From JBLNBQ01 sp050260095 (lineage in GTDB: Bacteria > Bacillota > UBA5301 > DYFA01), in the NCBI GenBank assembly GCA_050260095.1, contig JBLNBQ010000059.1:1-8798 (forward strand): a stretch of 8,798 nt of DNA. The letters are read 5' to 3'. Below, one piece after another: positions 1 to 6,072 of the stretch. Made by a program: the position numbers and the translations under genes. Numbering within the stretch: position 1 is the stretch's first letter; every line of letters begins with the position of its first letter. The notes under the pieces were generated by a model. It was not told where the DNA came from. It made no database searches and saw only the letters and a program-made list of their open reading frames with translations.

Positions 1-623
1 TGGTAATAGGCGAGCCCCAGGAGAAAATGGGTGAATTCGTTGTCGGGGAAGCGGCGGCGGCCTTCTTCCAGCACGCTTATGGCTTCGTCGAGCCGCCCGG
101 ACTTCCCCAGTGAGAAACCGAGGTAGTTGCGGGTCCAGGGGTTGCTTGGCTCGATGCGCACCAACTGCTGGAAGTAAGAGGCGGCTTGGGCGAAATCCTC
201 GTTGGCGTAGGCCACAAAGGCCAGGCCGTTGAGCGCCTGGAGATTGTCGGGATCTTGCGAAAGCACGGCGCGGCAGTCGGCGACCAGCTTGTGGACGACT
301 TTCCGCTCCGGGTCGGCCTTCTGCAACTCGCGGAAGGAGTCGGTCGACTCGTCGAGGCGCCCGAGGTTGGCGGCCGCGACCGCCAACCAGAAAAGGTCTT
401 GCGGGTCATCATCCTGGGAGGGGTCGCCGCGCACCGCTTTCTGGCTGTCGCTCAGCAAGCGCTCCCAGTAGGCCCGCGCTTCAACTTCGGAGACAGCCAC
501 CGTGCGGTCGGGGCGAGTCGCGGGCGTCCCCGCCGGGCCCGCAGGGTAAACCGGGAGGACCACCGTCGCTGCCAGGAATAGCAGAGAGGCGGTCAGGAGC
601 AGGGCTTGCTTTAGCCGTTTCAC
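1..623 (-). CDS. TPR-repeat protein, secreted or membrane-anchored, 3' end missing
   Basis: This reading frame is open from a GTG at 623 to the window edge: 207 residues, and the gene continues beyond base 1. The start is chosen because GGGGAGG (631-637) lies 7 bases upstream. Residues 2-6 carry K, R and K, and residues 7-26 are strongly hydrophobic, which reads as a signal peptide or N-terminal anchor; there is no lipobox cysteine. After a linker come tetratricopeptide-like helical pairs at about residues 76-108, 127-160 and 161-194, with a fourth beginning at 195. Typical TPR positions are visible, such as the W-LA-A--NLGR-DE pattern, YLG-SLGKSGRLDEAI and LGLAYY. TPR domains mediate protein-protein contacts, so it is probably an extracytoplasmic scaffold; partner and function are unknown. 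It starts 56 bases after the EF-G-like gene and may be co-transcribed with it. Confidence 0.8.
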   Translation of the reverse strand, partial: MKRLKQALLLTASLLFLAATVVLPVYPAGPAGTPATRPDRTVAVSEVEARAYWERLLSDSQKAVRGDPSQDDDPQDLFWLAVAAANLGRLDESTDSFRELQKADPERKVVHKLVADCRAVLSQDPDNLQALNGLAFVAYANEDFAQAASYFQQLVRIEPSNPWTRNYLGFSLGKSGRLDEAISVLEEGRRRFPDNEFTHFLLGLAYY

Positions 624-630
624 CTGAACG

Positions 631-637
631 CCTCCCC
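631..637 (-). promoter_or_regulatory. Ribosome binding site deciding the GTG start of the TPR gene
   Basis: On the minus strand GGGGAGG is followed by a 7-base spacer and GTG at 623. No ATG is available nearby in this frame, so this site fixes the start of a gene that an ATG-only search would miss. Confidence 0.7.
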
Positions 638-654
638 ACTCGTGGCCTGCATCA

Positions 655-670
655 GCCGGGCAAGCCCGGC
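655..670 (-). other. Short GC-rich inverted repeat between the EF-G-like and TPR genes
   Basis: GCCGGGC and GCCCGGC form a perfect 7-base inverted repeat around a 2-base centre (or 6 pairs with a 4-base CTTG loop). It begins 10 bases past the stop of the EF-G-like gene. No T-run follows on either strand, so it is not a standard intrinsic terminator. It could be an mRNA-stabilising or partial-attenuation hairpin, or chance in GC-rich DNA. Confidence 0.4.
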
Positions 671-679
671 GCCCCTTGG

Positions 680-2752
680 TCAGTCTTCTTTCTCTTGGTC
701 CTTCTTGGCTGCGGCGATGACGGCCTCGGCCAAGTGTGCGGGGACTTCCTCGTAGTGGTCGAACTCCATCGAGAAGTCACCGCGGCCGCCCGTGATCGAG
801 CGGAGGTCGATCGCGTATTTCCACATCTCGGCGAGGGGCGCCAGGGCCTTGATGACTTGAACTCCCTCCCCCGGCTCCATCCCGAGAATCTTGCCGCGCT
901 TCTTGTTCATGTCGCCGATGATGTCGCCCATGTATTCGTCGGGCACCGTCACGTCGACTCGCATGATGGGCTCGAGCAGCACCGGCTTGGCTTCCATGAA
1001 GCCTTTCTTAAAGGCCATAGAGGAGGCGATCTTGAAGGCCATCTCCGACGAGTCGACGGGGTGGGACGAACCATCGAGCAACGAGACCCGGACATCGACC
1101 ACCTGGTTGCCAGAGAGGGGCCCTTCGTCGAGCGTTTCCCGGATGCCCTTCTCAACCGCGGGGATGAACTGCCGCGGCACTGAGCCGCCGAAGATCTTGT
1201 CGACGAACTCGAACCCGCTCCCCGAAGGCAACGGTTCGATGTCGATCACGCAGTGTCCGTACTGGCCGCGCCCGCCGCTCTGCTTCTTGTGCTTGTATTC
1301 CGAGTGCGCCGTGCCCTTGATCGTCTCCTTGTAGGGCACCCGCGGGGTGGACAGCTCGACGCTGACGCCGAACTTCTTCTGCAGGCGGCTGGTGATCACC
1401 TCGAGGTGGAGTTCGCCCATGCCCTTAGCCAAGAGCTGTCCGGTCTCGGTGTTCTTCTCCACTGCGAACGTCGGGTCTTCCTCGGTGAGCCGCTGAAGGC
1501 CGGAACTGATCTTATCCTCTTCTCCCTTGGCTTTCGCCTCGACGGCGAGGGTGACCATCGGTTTCGGGAAATCGATGCCCTTGAGCACGAGCGCCTTGTC
1601 TTTCTCGCAGAGGGTGTGGCCGGTCTGGGTCTCGGCGAGCTTTGCGACCGCACCGATGTCGCCGGCCACCAGCTCGGTCGTCGGCACCTGCTCCTTTCCG
1701 CGGAGGAAGACGAGTTGACCGATGCGCTCATCCGTGCCCTTGTTCGCGTTCCATGCGTGGGAGTCGGACTTGAGGGTGCCTGAGTAGACCTTGAGCAGAG
1801 TCAGCTTGCCGACGAACGGGTCGGCCATCGTCTTGAAGACCAGCGCGGCCAACGGGCCATCGGCCTTGCAGGGCAGGTTGACCGCCTCTCCCTTGAGGTT
1901 CTTGGCCGCCTGGGGCTGCGCGCCGGCCGGCGAGGGGAGATACCCCACGCAAGCGTCGAGGAGTTCGGCGACTCCGATGAGCTTCGCAGCGGCTCCGGCG
2001 AAGACGGGGATGACCTTGCCCGATGCAGTGCCGAGCGCCAGTCCACGCGCCACTTCCTCGTCGGTGAGCGATTCGCCCTCGAGGAATTTGAGCGTGAGTT
2101 CGTCGTCGGTGGCCGCCACTTCCTCGACCAACTGGTCACGCAGGGTTTGGGCTTCGTCCAGGAGGTTGGCCGGAACCTCGGCCTCCTTGACGTTCTTGCC
2201 TTCGGTGTAATATGCCTTCATCTTGACCAGGTCGACGATGCCTTTGAACGTGTCGAAGGAGCCGATGGGCAGTTGCGCCGCCACGACCCGCGAGCCGAAC
2301 CGTTCTCTCAGCTGCCCCAGAACCCGGGTGAAGTTCGCATTCTCGCGGTCCATCTTGGAGACGAAGACCATCTTGGGCACCTGAGCGGCCCAAGTCATCG
2401 CCTTCTCCGTGCCGACCTGCAGGCCAGAGACCGCTTCAACCAACACAAGGGCGGCATCGGCCACCCGCAGGCCCGAGGCCACCTCGCCCACGAAATCGAA
2501 GTATCCCGGGGTGTCGATGAAGTTCACCTTGTGGTCGTTCCACTCCACCGGGGCAATCGCGGTGCTGATGGAAATCTGCCGTTTGACCTCTTCCGGGTCG
2601 TGGTCGGTGACGGTGGTTCCCTCTTCGATCCGCCCCTGACGGGTAGTGCCTCCGCTGCGGAAGAGCGCCGCCTCAACCAGTGAGGTCTTTCCCGCGCCGC
2701 CGTGGGAGACCAGCGCCACGTTGCGAATCCGGTCGGTGGTGTACTTCTTCAA
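680..2752 (-). CDS. EF-G-like translational GTPase (EF-G2-type paralog)
   Basis: A 690-residue protein with the full five-domain EF-G layout. The G domain is at about 1-290, with P-loop H17-G-G-A-G-K-T23, D80-T-P-G and S132-K-M-D135. Domain II, domain III (around KGMGELHLEV), domain IV (GGRGQYGH, HPVDSSEMAFKIA) and domain V (GDMNKKRGKILGME, FDHYEEVP) follow in order. Canonical EF-G hydrolyses GTP to drive tRNA-mRNA translocation and ribosome recycling in the cytoplasm. This copy departs from the canonical form: Tyr84 stands where the catalytic His of DTPGH sits, Ser132 replaces Asn of NKxD, and switch I reads R-Q-I-S-I instead of R-G-I-T-I. These changes fit the EF-G2/EF-G-like paralog group, whose role is poorly defined, rather than the main fusA. 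No rpsL, rpsG or tuf neighbours are present, also unlike fusA. The start is TTG, supported by AAAGGAGG 7 bases upstream. An 87-base gap separates it from the upstream glycosylase gene. Confidence 0.93.
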   Translation of the reverse strand: MKKYTTDRIRNVALVSHGGAGKTSLVEAALFRSGGTTRQGRIEEGTTVTDHDPEEVKRQISISTAIAPVEWNDHKVNFIDTPGYFDFVGEVASGLRVADAALVLVEAVSGLQVGTEKAMTWAAQVPKMVFVSKMDRENANFTRVLGQLRERFGSRVVAAQLPIGSFDTFKGIVDLVKMKAYYTEGKNVKEAEVPANLLDEAQTLRDQLVEEVAATDDELTLKFLEGESLTDEEVARGLALGTASGKVIPVFAGAAAKLIGVAELLDACVGYLPSPAGAQPQAAKNLKGEAVNLPCKADGPLAALVFKTMADPFVGKLTLLKVYSGTLKSDSHAWNANKGTDERIGQLVFLRGKEQVPTTELVAGDIGAVAKLAETQTGHTLCEKDKALVLKGIDFPKPMVTLAVEAKAKGEEDKISSGLQRLTEEDPTFAVEKNTETGQLLAKGMGELHLEVITSRLQKKFGVSVELSTPRVPYKETIKGTAHSEYKHKKQSGGRGQYGHCVIDIEPLPSGSGFEFVDKIFGGSVPRQFIPAVEKGIRETLDEGPLSGNQVVDVRVSLLDGSSHPVDSSEMAFKIASSMAFKKGFMEAKPVLLEPIMRVDVTVPDEYMGDIIGDMNKKRGKILGMEPGEGVQVIKALAPLAEMWKYAIDLRSITGGRGDFSMEFDHYEEVPAHLAEAVIAAAKKDQEKED

Positions 2753-2759
2753 TCGGACT

Positions 2760-2767
2760 CCTCCTTT
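2760..2767 (-). promoter_or_regulatory. Strong ribosome binding site for the TTG start of the EF-G-like gene
   Basis: AAAGGAGG on the minus strand sits 7 bases before TTG at 2752-2750. The near-perfect match to the anti-Shine-Dalgarno sequence and the conserved residues that follow immediately (K-K-Y, then the pre-P-loop strand) make this start convincing despite the rare codon. Confidence 0.8.
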
Positions 2768-2839
2768 GGAACGCTCTGGCCGGACATCTAGTTAATTGAC
2801 GACTCACAATGTTTCGTTTTTCCTTTATCGAAATCCTTC
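2768..2839 (-). other. AT-richer intergenic stretch, probable promoter region of the EF-G-like gene
   Basis: This stretch between the glycosylase stop and the ribosome site is visibly richer in A and T than its surroundings and is the likeliest place for a promoter for the EF-G-like gene. I could not find a convincing -35/-10 pair at 16-18 base spacing: TTGTGA is present, but nothing near TATAAT lies at the right distance. No intrinsic terminator for the upstream gene is visible either, so read-through is possible. Confidence 0.3.
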
Positions 2840-3484
2840 TCAGCTCTGCTTGGATAGCCGGTCCCGGACAAGCTGCAAATCTATCCAGGCTTCCCTCTTC
2901 TTGCTGGGATCGCGCAAGAGGGCGGCCGGGTGGAAGGTTGGCAAGTAGAGACGCCCGTCACGGGTGAACCACTGGCCTCGCACTTTCGTGATGCGAAGCT
3001 CCGGCCCGAGCAACGCCCGGGTGGCGGTGGCGCCCAGCAGCAGAACGACCTCGGGGTTGACCAGCTCGAGCTGCGCCCGGAGGTATGGCAGGCAAGCTGC
3101 GGCTTCCGCGTCGTCCGGCGTCCGATTGCCCGGCGGGCGGCACTTCACCACGTTGGCGATGAATACCGCCTCGCGGGACAGCCCGATCGCGGCCAGCATG
3201 CGGTCGAGCAGCTGCCCCGCGGCTCCCACGAAGGGGCGGCCGGTGAGGTCCTCCTGTTGGCCGGGTCCCTCCCCAACGAGCATCAAGCGGGCTTCAGGGT
3301 TACCCTCCCCAGGAACGGTTTGGGTGGCCCCCGACCGCAGCGCGCACTTGCGGCAGTTGGAGATCGCGGCGACCAGCTCGCTCAGGCTGGCCGCGCTCCC
3401 TTGCCGCTGGCGGGCCGGGGGCGCTACTGCCGGATGGCTCGCTGGATCGACCAGAAATGACAACTGTCGCGCTTCCTCCGACAC
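2840..3484 (-). CDS. Family 4 (iron-sulfur) uracil-DNA glycosylase
   Basis: Predicted product of 214 residues. Family 4 glycosylases excise uracil, arising from cytosine deamination or dUMP incorporation, from DNA as the first step of base excision repair. Visible hallmarks are motif A G71-E-G-P-G-Q-Q-E-D79, the conserved GRPFVGAAGQLLD stretch (82-94), NVVKCRPPGNRTP (111-123) and the motif-2 F184-H-P-A. Four cysteines in the family's iron-sulfur arrangement are C44, C47, C115 and C131. Residues 1-33 are a Pro/Ala/Gln-rich extension before the core. The frame can be extended to a GTG at 3532, but that lies inside the acylphosphatase gene and lacks a ribosome site. GTG at 3484 has GGGGAGG 7 bases upstream, directly after the acylphosphatase stop, and is preferred. 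The gap to acylphosphatase is 13 bases, suggesting co-translation or co-transcription. Confidence 0.93.
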   Translation of the reverse strand: MSEEARQLSFLVDPASHPAVAPPARQRQGSAASLSELVAAISNCRKCALRSGATQTVPGEGNPEARLMLVGEGPGQQEDLTGRPFVGAAGQLLDRMLAAIGLSREAVFIANVVKCRPPGNRTPDDAEAAACLPYLRAQLELVNPEVVLLLGATATRALLGPELRITKVRGQWFTRDGRLYLPTFHPAALLRDPSKKREAWIDLQLVRDRLSKQS

Positions 3485-3491
3485 CAGGTTT

Positions 3492-3498
3492 CCTCCCC
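3492..3498 (-). promoter_or_regulatory. Ribosome binding site deciding the GTG start of the uracil-DNA glycosylase
   Basis: GGGGAGG lies 7 bases upstream of GTG 3484-3482. Its first G is also the last base of the acylphosphatase TAG stop (3500-3498), so termination and re-initiation are physically coupled. This argues against the longer GTG start at 3532. Confidence 0.75.
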
Positions 3499-3773
3499 TA
3501 CCGGATGTGAAAACCAGTCTGAGCTGGCCCACTCTCGAGCTCAGTCACGCTGAGCTCGTCGACCCGCGCCATGAAGCTTCCACAGGAGTTCCGCAGCATG
3601 ACTTCGAAGAGGTCGAGCTTCTCCGCGGAGCCTTCCGCCACGGAAGTCACGGAGCCGTCCGGGTTGTTGCGCACGTAGCCGTCGAGACCGAGCTGGTTGG
3701 CGCATCGGCTGACGGCTGCCCGGAAGCCTACGCCTTGAACTCGCCCGGTGAGACGGTAACTGCGTATTGGCAA
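3498..3773 (-). CDS. acyP: Acylphosphatase
   Basis: A 91-residue cytosolic enzyme of the acylphosphatase family, which hydrolyses the carboxyl-phosphate bond of acyl phosphates such as carbamoyl phosphate or 1,3-bisphosphoglycerate; the natural substrate in bacteria is uncertain. The signature G10-R-V-Q-G-V-G-F-R18 and G32-Y-V-R-N-N-P-D-G40 are intact. The two catalytic residues are Arg18 and Asn36, with the same 18-residue spacing as Arg23/Asn41 of the muscle enzyme. The protein ends in the typical F-x-I-R strand. A longer frame back to 3920 exists, but it overlaps the upstream gene and adds about 49 residues without family similarity. TTG at 3773 gives the usual family length and has AAGGAGG 9 bases upstream. 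It starts 28 bases after the secreted-protein gene and ends 13 bases before the glycosylase gene. Confidence 0.92.
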   Translation of the reverse strand: MPIRSYRLTGRVQGVGFRAAVSRCANQLGLDGYVRNNPDGSVTSVAEGSAEKLDLFEVMLRNSCGSFMARVDELSVTELESGPAQTGFHIR

Positions 3774-3782
3774 CCGGTTCAG

Positions 3783-3789
3783 CCTCCTT
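3783..3789 (-). promoter_or_regulatory. Ribosome binding site deciding the TTG start of acylphosphatase
   Basis: AAGGAGG on the minus strand with a 9-base spacer to TTG 3773-3771, placed between the stop of the upstream gene (3802) and the acylphosphatase core. It supports a 91-residue product over the 140-residue extension. Confidence 0.7.
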
Positions 3790-3801
3790 CTTTCCGCACG
3801 T

Positions 3802-5331
3802 TCAGAGCAAATCGGCGGCGGGAAAGGTGCGTCCTCCCGCCAAGAGAACCAGCCGTGGCGACCCAGGTCTCGGTGGAAAGACCGACTCCACGGCCCGGGC
3901 CTCCAGAAGAGTGCGACCACCTTCGACCAGCACGCGCCCGCCGCTCTCCAGGTCGACGCCGTCCACCACCGGCGCCCGGTCGGCGGCCAGTTGAACGGCC
4001 CGGCCGTCGCTGCTGGTCACCACGGTGACGCGCTTGGCCTCGTCCCACCTGACGGTGAGGCCCAACTGGCTGGCCACCTCGCGGAGCGGAAGATACAGCT
4101 GGCCCTGGAGCACCACTGCCCCGGACGCGGGAACCCGGCCCGCAGCGGTCTCCCACTGGAGGCGCCCCGGCTCGAAGCGCAGCGGCCCCGCGGTTTCGAC
4201 CACCCCGGCCTCCGTCCGCAACCAGAGCCTTGGCCAGCCTTCCGCGGCACGGTCGGGCGGCAACGGGGCAGGCAGAACTTCACGCAGGTCCGGGACGAGA
4301 TACCGAGCCTGGGTGACTCCACCTTTCGTCAGGTCGCCCTTGTTGGCGAAGAAGAGCAGCCGGAGTTCGCCTGCCCCCCAGGCGGCGAGCCCGGGCAGCG
4401 CCGCCTCCGAAGCTGCTTGGCCGGCCAGAGGGGCGGGCGGCAGGTATGCCAAGCCGGTGGTGGCTGTGGGCAGGAACCCCGTCCCCTGCCACCGCAGGAC
4501 CAGGGTGGAAGTGGGCGCGGCTGGTGGAACTGCGGCGCCGGGAGTTGCGGGGAGAGCGGCCCGGGAGAAGACGTAAAGCAGGCGCTCGCCGGAGGCCACG
4601 GCCAAGTCGGAGCGGCCGTCCTGGTCGAAGTCGCCTATCGCGGCGCCGCTGACTCCGCCCCACGGGTAGTTCTGCCACCAGCGAATCCACTGCGCTCCGG
4701 ACCAGCGAAACACGACGAGTTCCACTCGGCCGGCGCTGGCGACCAGTTCCTCCTGCCCGTCTCCGTCGAGATCCGCGCTGCCGATGAGGTCGAAACGGTA
4801 GCGCGGTTCCGCGGTGCCCAGGGGCTCCAGCCCCCTCCCGGCGACGAGGTAGGTCAAGAGGCCGCCGTTGACGCCCGCCGCCACGAGCAGCTTGCCCGAT
4901 TTGGTGGCCACCGACCGGAGTGAACGAAGCTCCGACCAGGCGTAGCGGGGTTCGGCCGGCAGGCGCTGGTTGCCCAGCCACCGGTCGACCGACAGCGCCC
5001 CCTCTTCGCCGCGGCTCAGGACCAGTTCGGTGCGGCCGTCGTGATCCACGTCGTCGAGCAGAAGGGCGGTCAGCGGGCCCTCCGGCACGAAGGAGCCGGC
5101 GAGTGCGGGACGGCCGTCTGACCCCATCCGGTACAGCGAGACCAGGTCGGAGGCGGCCGCTGCCAAGGCCAAACCCGGGTAGGGAGTGGCGGCGAGCAGC
5201 CCTTCGCCGGCCGGCAGAGGCTCAGGGAGGCGCCCGGTGATCACCCACACCGCGTCGGCGGTCGACGCGACCTGGGCGAAGGCCAAGATAGCTGTGAGGA
5301 CCAGGGCGAAGGTGAGGACGGAGCGGCGCAT
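3802..5331 (-). CDS. Secreted FG-GAP/VCBS-repeat protein with C-terminal copper-amine-oxidase-N-like domain
   Basis: Predicted 509 residues. Residues 1-27 form a signal peptide (R2, R3, a hydrophobic core to about 22, then small residues before a probable cleavage site near S-T-A-D-A). Three calcium-loop motifs of FG-GAP/VCBS type follow, each with D-x-D-x-DG: D94-V-D-H-D-G, D187-L-D-G-D-G and D234-F-D-Q-D-G, each followed by hydrophobic beta-strand residues. They suggest an incomplete beta-propeller. Residues about 250-400 are Ala/Pro/Leu-rich with no motif I recognise. Residues about 400-509 resemble the copper amine oxidase N-terminal-like domain common on Bacillota cell-surface proteins (Y-L-P-L-R-E-V-A then G-L-T-V-R-W-D). 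No catalytic amine oxidase domain is present, so an enzyme activity should not be assigned; a structural or binding role at the cell surface is likelier. ATG at 5331 is chosen over ATG at 5349 because AAGGGAG lies 7 bases upstream and it gives a clean signal peptide. Confidence 0.82.
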   Translation of the reverse strand: MRRSVLTFALVLTAILAFAQVASTADAVWVITGRLPEPLPAGEGLLAATPYPGLALAAAASDLVSLYRMGSDGRPALAGSFVPEGPLTALLLDDVDHDGRTELVLSRGEEGALSVDRWLGNQRLPAEPRYAWSELRSLRSVATKSGKLLVAAGVNGGLLTYLVAGRGLEPLGTAEPRYRFDLIGSADLDGDGQEELVASAGRVELVVFRWSGAQWIRWWQNYPWGGVSGAAIGDFDQDGRSDLAVASGERLLYVFSRAALPATPGAAVPPAAPTSTLVLRWQGTGFLPTATTGLAYLPPAPLAGQAASEAALPGLAAWGAGELRLLFFANKGDLTKGGVTQARYLVPDLREVLPAPLPPDRAAEGWPRLWLRTEAGVVETAGPLRFEPGRLQWETAAGRVPASGAVVLQGQLYLPLREVASQLGLTVRWDEAKRVTVVTSSDGRAVQLAADRAPVVDGVDLESGGRVLVEGGRTLLEARAVESVFPPRPGSPRLVLLAGGRTFPAADLL

Positions 5332-5338
5332 GGTCGGT

Positions 5339-5345
5339 CTCCCTT
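5339..5345 (-). promoter_or_regulatory. Ribosome binding site deciding the ATG start of the secreted protein
   Basis: AAGGGAG with a 7-base spacer to ATG 5331-5329. The alternative ATG at 5349 has no comparable site, so the shorter form is preferred. Confidence 0.6.
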
Positions 5346-5387
5346 GCATCCACTTGCCCGTATTCTTTCCACCAGAGGCCGTTCATT

Positions 5388-5402
5388 CCCTCCCGCGGAG
5401 GG
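5388..5402 (-). other. Small inverted repeat in the leader of the secreted-protein gene
   Basis: CCCTCC and GGAGGG flank a 3-base centre, making a 6-pair GC-rich hairpin between the tRNA terminator and the start codon. There is no T-run after it. It may be a leader hairpin or chance. I found no convincing -35/-10 pair for the secreted-protein gene in this gap. Confidence 0.3.
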
Positions 5403-5411
5403 TTCTTCCGG

Positions 5412-5448
5412 CAATAAGAAAAAGACGGGCGCCAAAGCGGCACCCGTC
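5412..5448 (-). terminator. Rho-independent terminator after tRNA-Pro
   Basis: On the minus strand GACGGGTGCC (5448-5439), a 5-base loop and GGCGCCCGTC (5433-5424) form a 10-pair stem with one G-U pair. TTTTT (5423-5419) and then CTTATT follow at once. It begins 5 bases past the encoded CCA of the tRNA, so it ends the tRNA transcript and any transcript reading in from the threonine operon. Confidence 0.9.
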
Positions 5449-5453
5449 GAAAC

Positions 5454-5531
5454 TGGTCGGGCTGGCGGGATTTGAACCCACGACCTCTTCCACCCCAAGG
5501 AAGCGCGCTAGCCAAGCTGCGCTACAGCCCG
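5454..5531 (-). tRNA. tRNA-Pro, anticodon GGG
   Basis: The cloverleaf folds fully by eye. The acceptor stem is CGGGCTG with CAGCCCG (7 pairs), the D stem GCGC/GCGC, the anticodon stem CTTCC/GGAAG with loop TTGGGGT, and the T stem GTGGG/CCCGC with loop TTCAAAT. The anticodon GGG is at 5496-5494, preceded by T33 and followed by G37, as usual for proline tRNAs. Discriminator A (5457) is followed by a genomically encoded CCA (5456-5454). It decodes CCC and CCT, a codon family used heavily in this GC-rich DNA. Confidence 0.97.
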
Positions 5532-5540
5532 TACTCATAG

Positions 5541-5569
5541 ATTATACCACGACCGGGCGCCAGGCGCAA
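5541..5569 (-). promoter_or_regulatory. Sigma-70/SigA-type promoter of tRNA-Pro
   Basis: A perfect -10 TATAAT (5546-5541) is preceded by exactly 17 bases and then TTGCGC (5569-5564), a partial match to TTGACA. Transcription would begin about 6-8 bases after the -10, a few bases before the mature tRNA 5' end at 5531. The -35 lies just 6 bases past the lysC stop codon. Confidence 0.8.
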
Positions 5570-5574
5570 CGGAG

Positions 5575-6072
5575 TCACTTAAGATCGACCGCGGGGTTGT
5601 GGGAGGCACGGTCGAGGCCGAACCTGGCATGGATGGCGTTGGCGGCCGGGGCCAACTGGTCTGCGTCGATGAGGCAGGAGATGCGAATCTCCGAGGTGCT
5701 GATGACCTGGATGTTGATGCCGTTCTCGGCCAGGGTCTCGAACATGAGCGCCGCGACCCCGGGGTTCGAAACCATCCCTGCGCCGACGACCGACACCTTT
5801 CCGACGGAGAGGTCGGTCAGGACACCCTTGGCGCCCAGTTCACGGCTGACAGCCTCCACCACTTCCGCAGTCCGGGGCAGGTCATCCCGGGAGACCGTGA
5901 AGAGAAGATCGGTGGTCCTTTCCGCCTTGGTGCTCTGCACGATCATGTCGACGTTGATCCGCTCTTTGGCCAGCGCGGTGAAGACCCGGGCGGCCACCCC
6001 CGGCTGGTCCGGGACGTCGATCAGCACCACCTTGGCGACGTTCCGGTCGTGGGTGACCCCAGAGACGTACAT
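5575..6072 (-). CDS. Possible separately translated aspartokinase beta (regulatory) subunit
   Basis: Met251 of the aspartokinase frame (ATG 6072-6070) is preceded by GGAG with a 6-base spacer. Starting here gives a 165-residue protein holding just the ACT regulatory half. Bacillus subtilis aspartokinase II and Corynebacterium Ask are known to produce such a beta subunit (about 163-172 residues) from an in-frame internal start and to assemble as alpha2beta2. The position and size match that precedent closely. The site itself is only moderate, and E-K-E codons can create GGAG-like runs by chance. Confidence 0.5.
   Translation of the reverse strand: MYVSGVTHDRNVAKVVLIDVPDQPGVAARVFTALAKERINVDMIVQSTKAERTTDLLFTVSRDDLPRTAEVVEAVSRELGAKGVLTDLSVGKVSVVGAGMVSNPGVAALMFETLAENGINIQVISTSEIRISCLIDADQLAPAANAIHARFGLDRASHNPAVDLK

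Noticed and set aside
77..412. Minus-strand frame of 111 codons in the TPR region
   Set aside because: It is a different frame within the true TPR gene, which is open from the GTG at 623 to the window edge with a ribosome site, signal peptide and TPR consensus residues.
2780..2835. Plus-strand TTGACG as a -35 box, or TTTCG/CGAAA as a terminator, in the gap before the EF-G-like gene
   Set aside because: No -10 element lies at a suitable distance on the plus strand and no plus-strand gene follows. The inverted repeat is only 5 pairs with a 12-base loop and has no T-run on the gene strand.
3774..3920. 49-residue N-terminal extension of acylphosphatase
   Set aside because: It overlaps the end of the upstream gene in another frame, has no family similarity, and the TTG at 3773 has a strong ribosome site and gives the usual family length.
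2964..4028. Plus-strand open frame of 354 codons across the glycosylase, acylphosphatase and secreted-protein genes
   Set aside because: It is antisense to three real genes, has no family similarity or plausible ribosome site, and shows the Arg/Pro-rich composition typical of shadow frames.
5222..5515. Minus-strand frame of 97 codons overlapping the tRNA 3' half and the signal-peptide region
   Set aside because: It begins inside the tRNA gene, has no ribosome site and overlaps the secreted-protein start in another frame.
5454..5531. tRNA-Pro as a possible integration (att) site
   Set aside because: No integrase gene and no second copy of the tRNA 3' end is seen in the window, and the genes on both sides look like normal chromosome.
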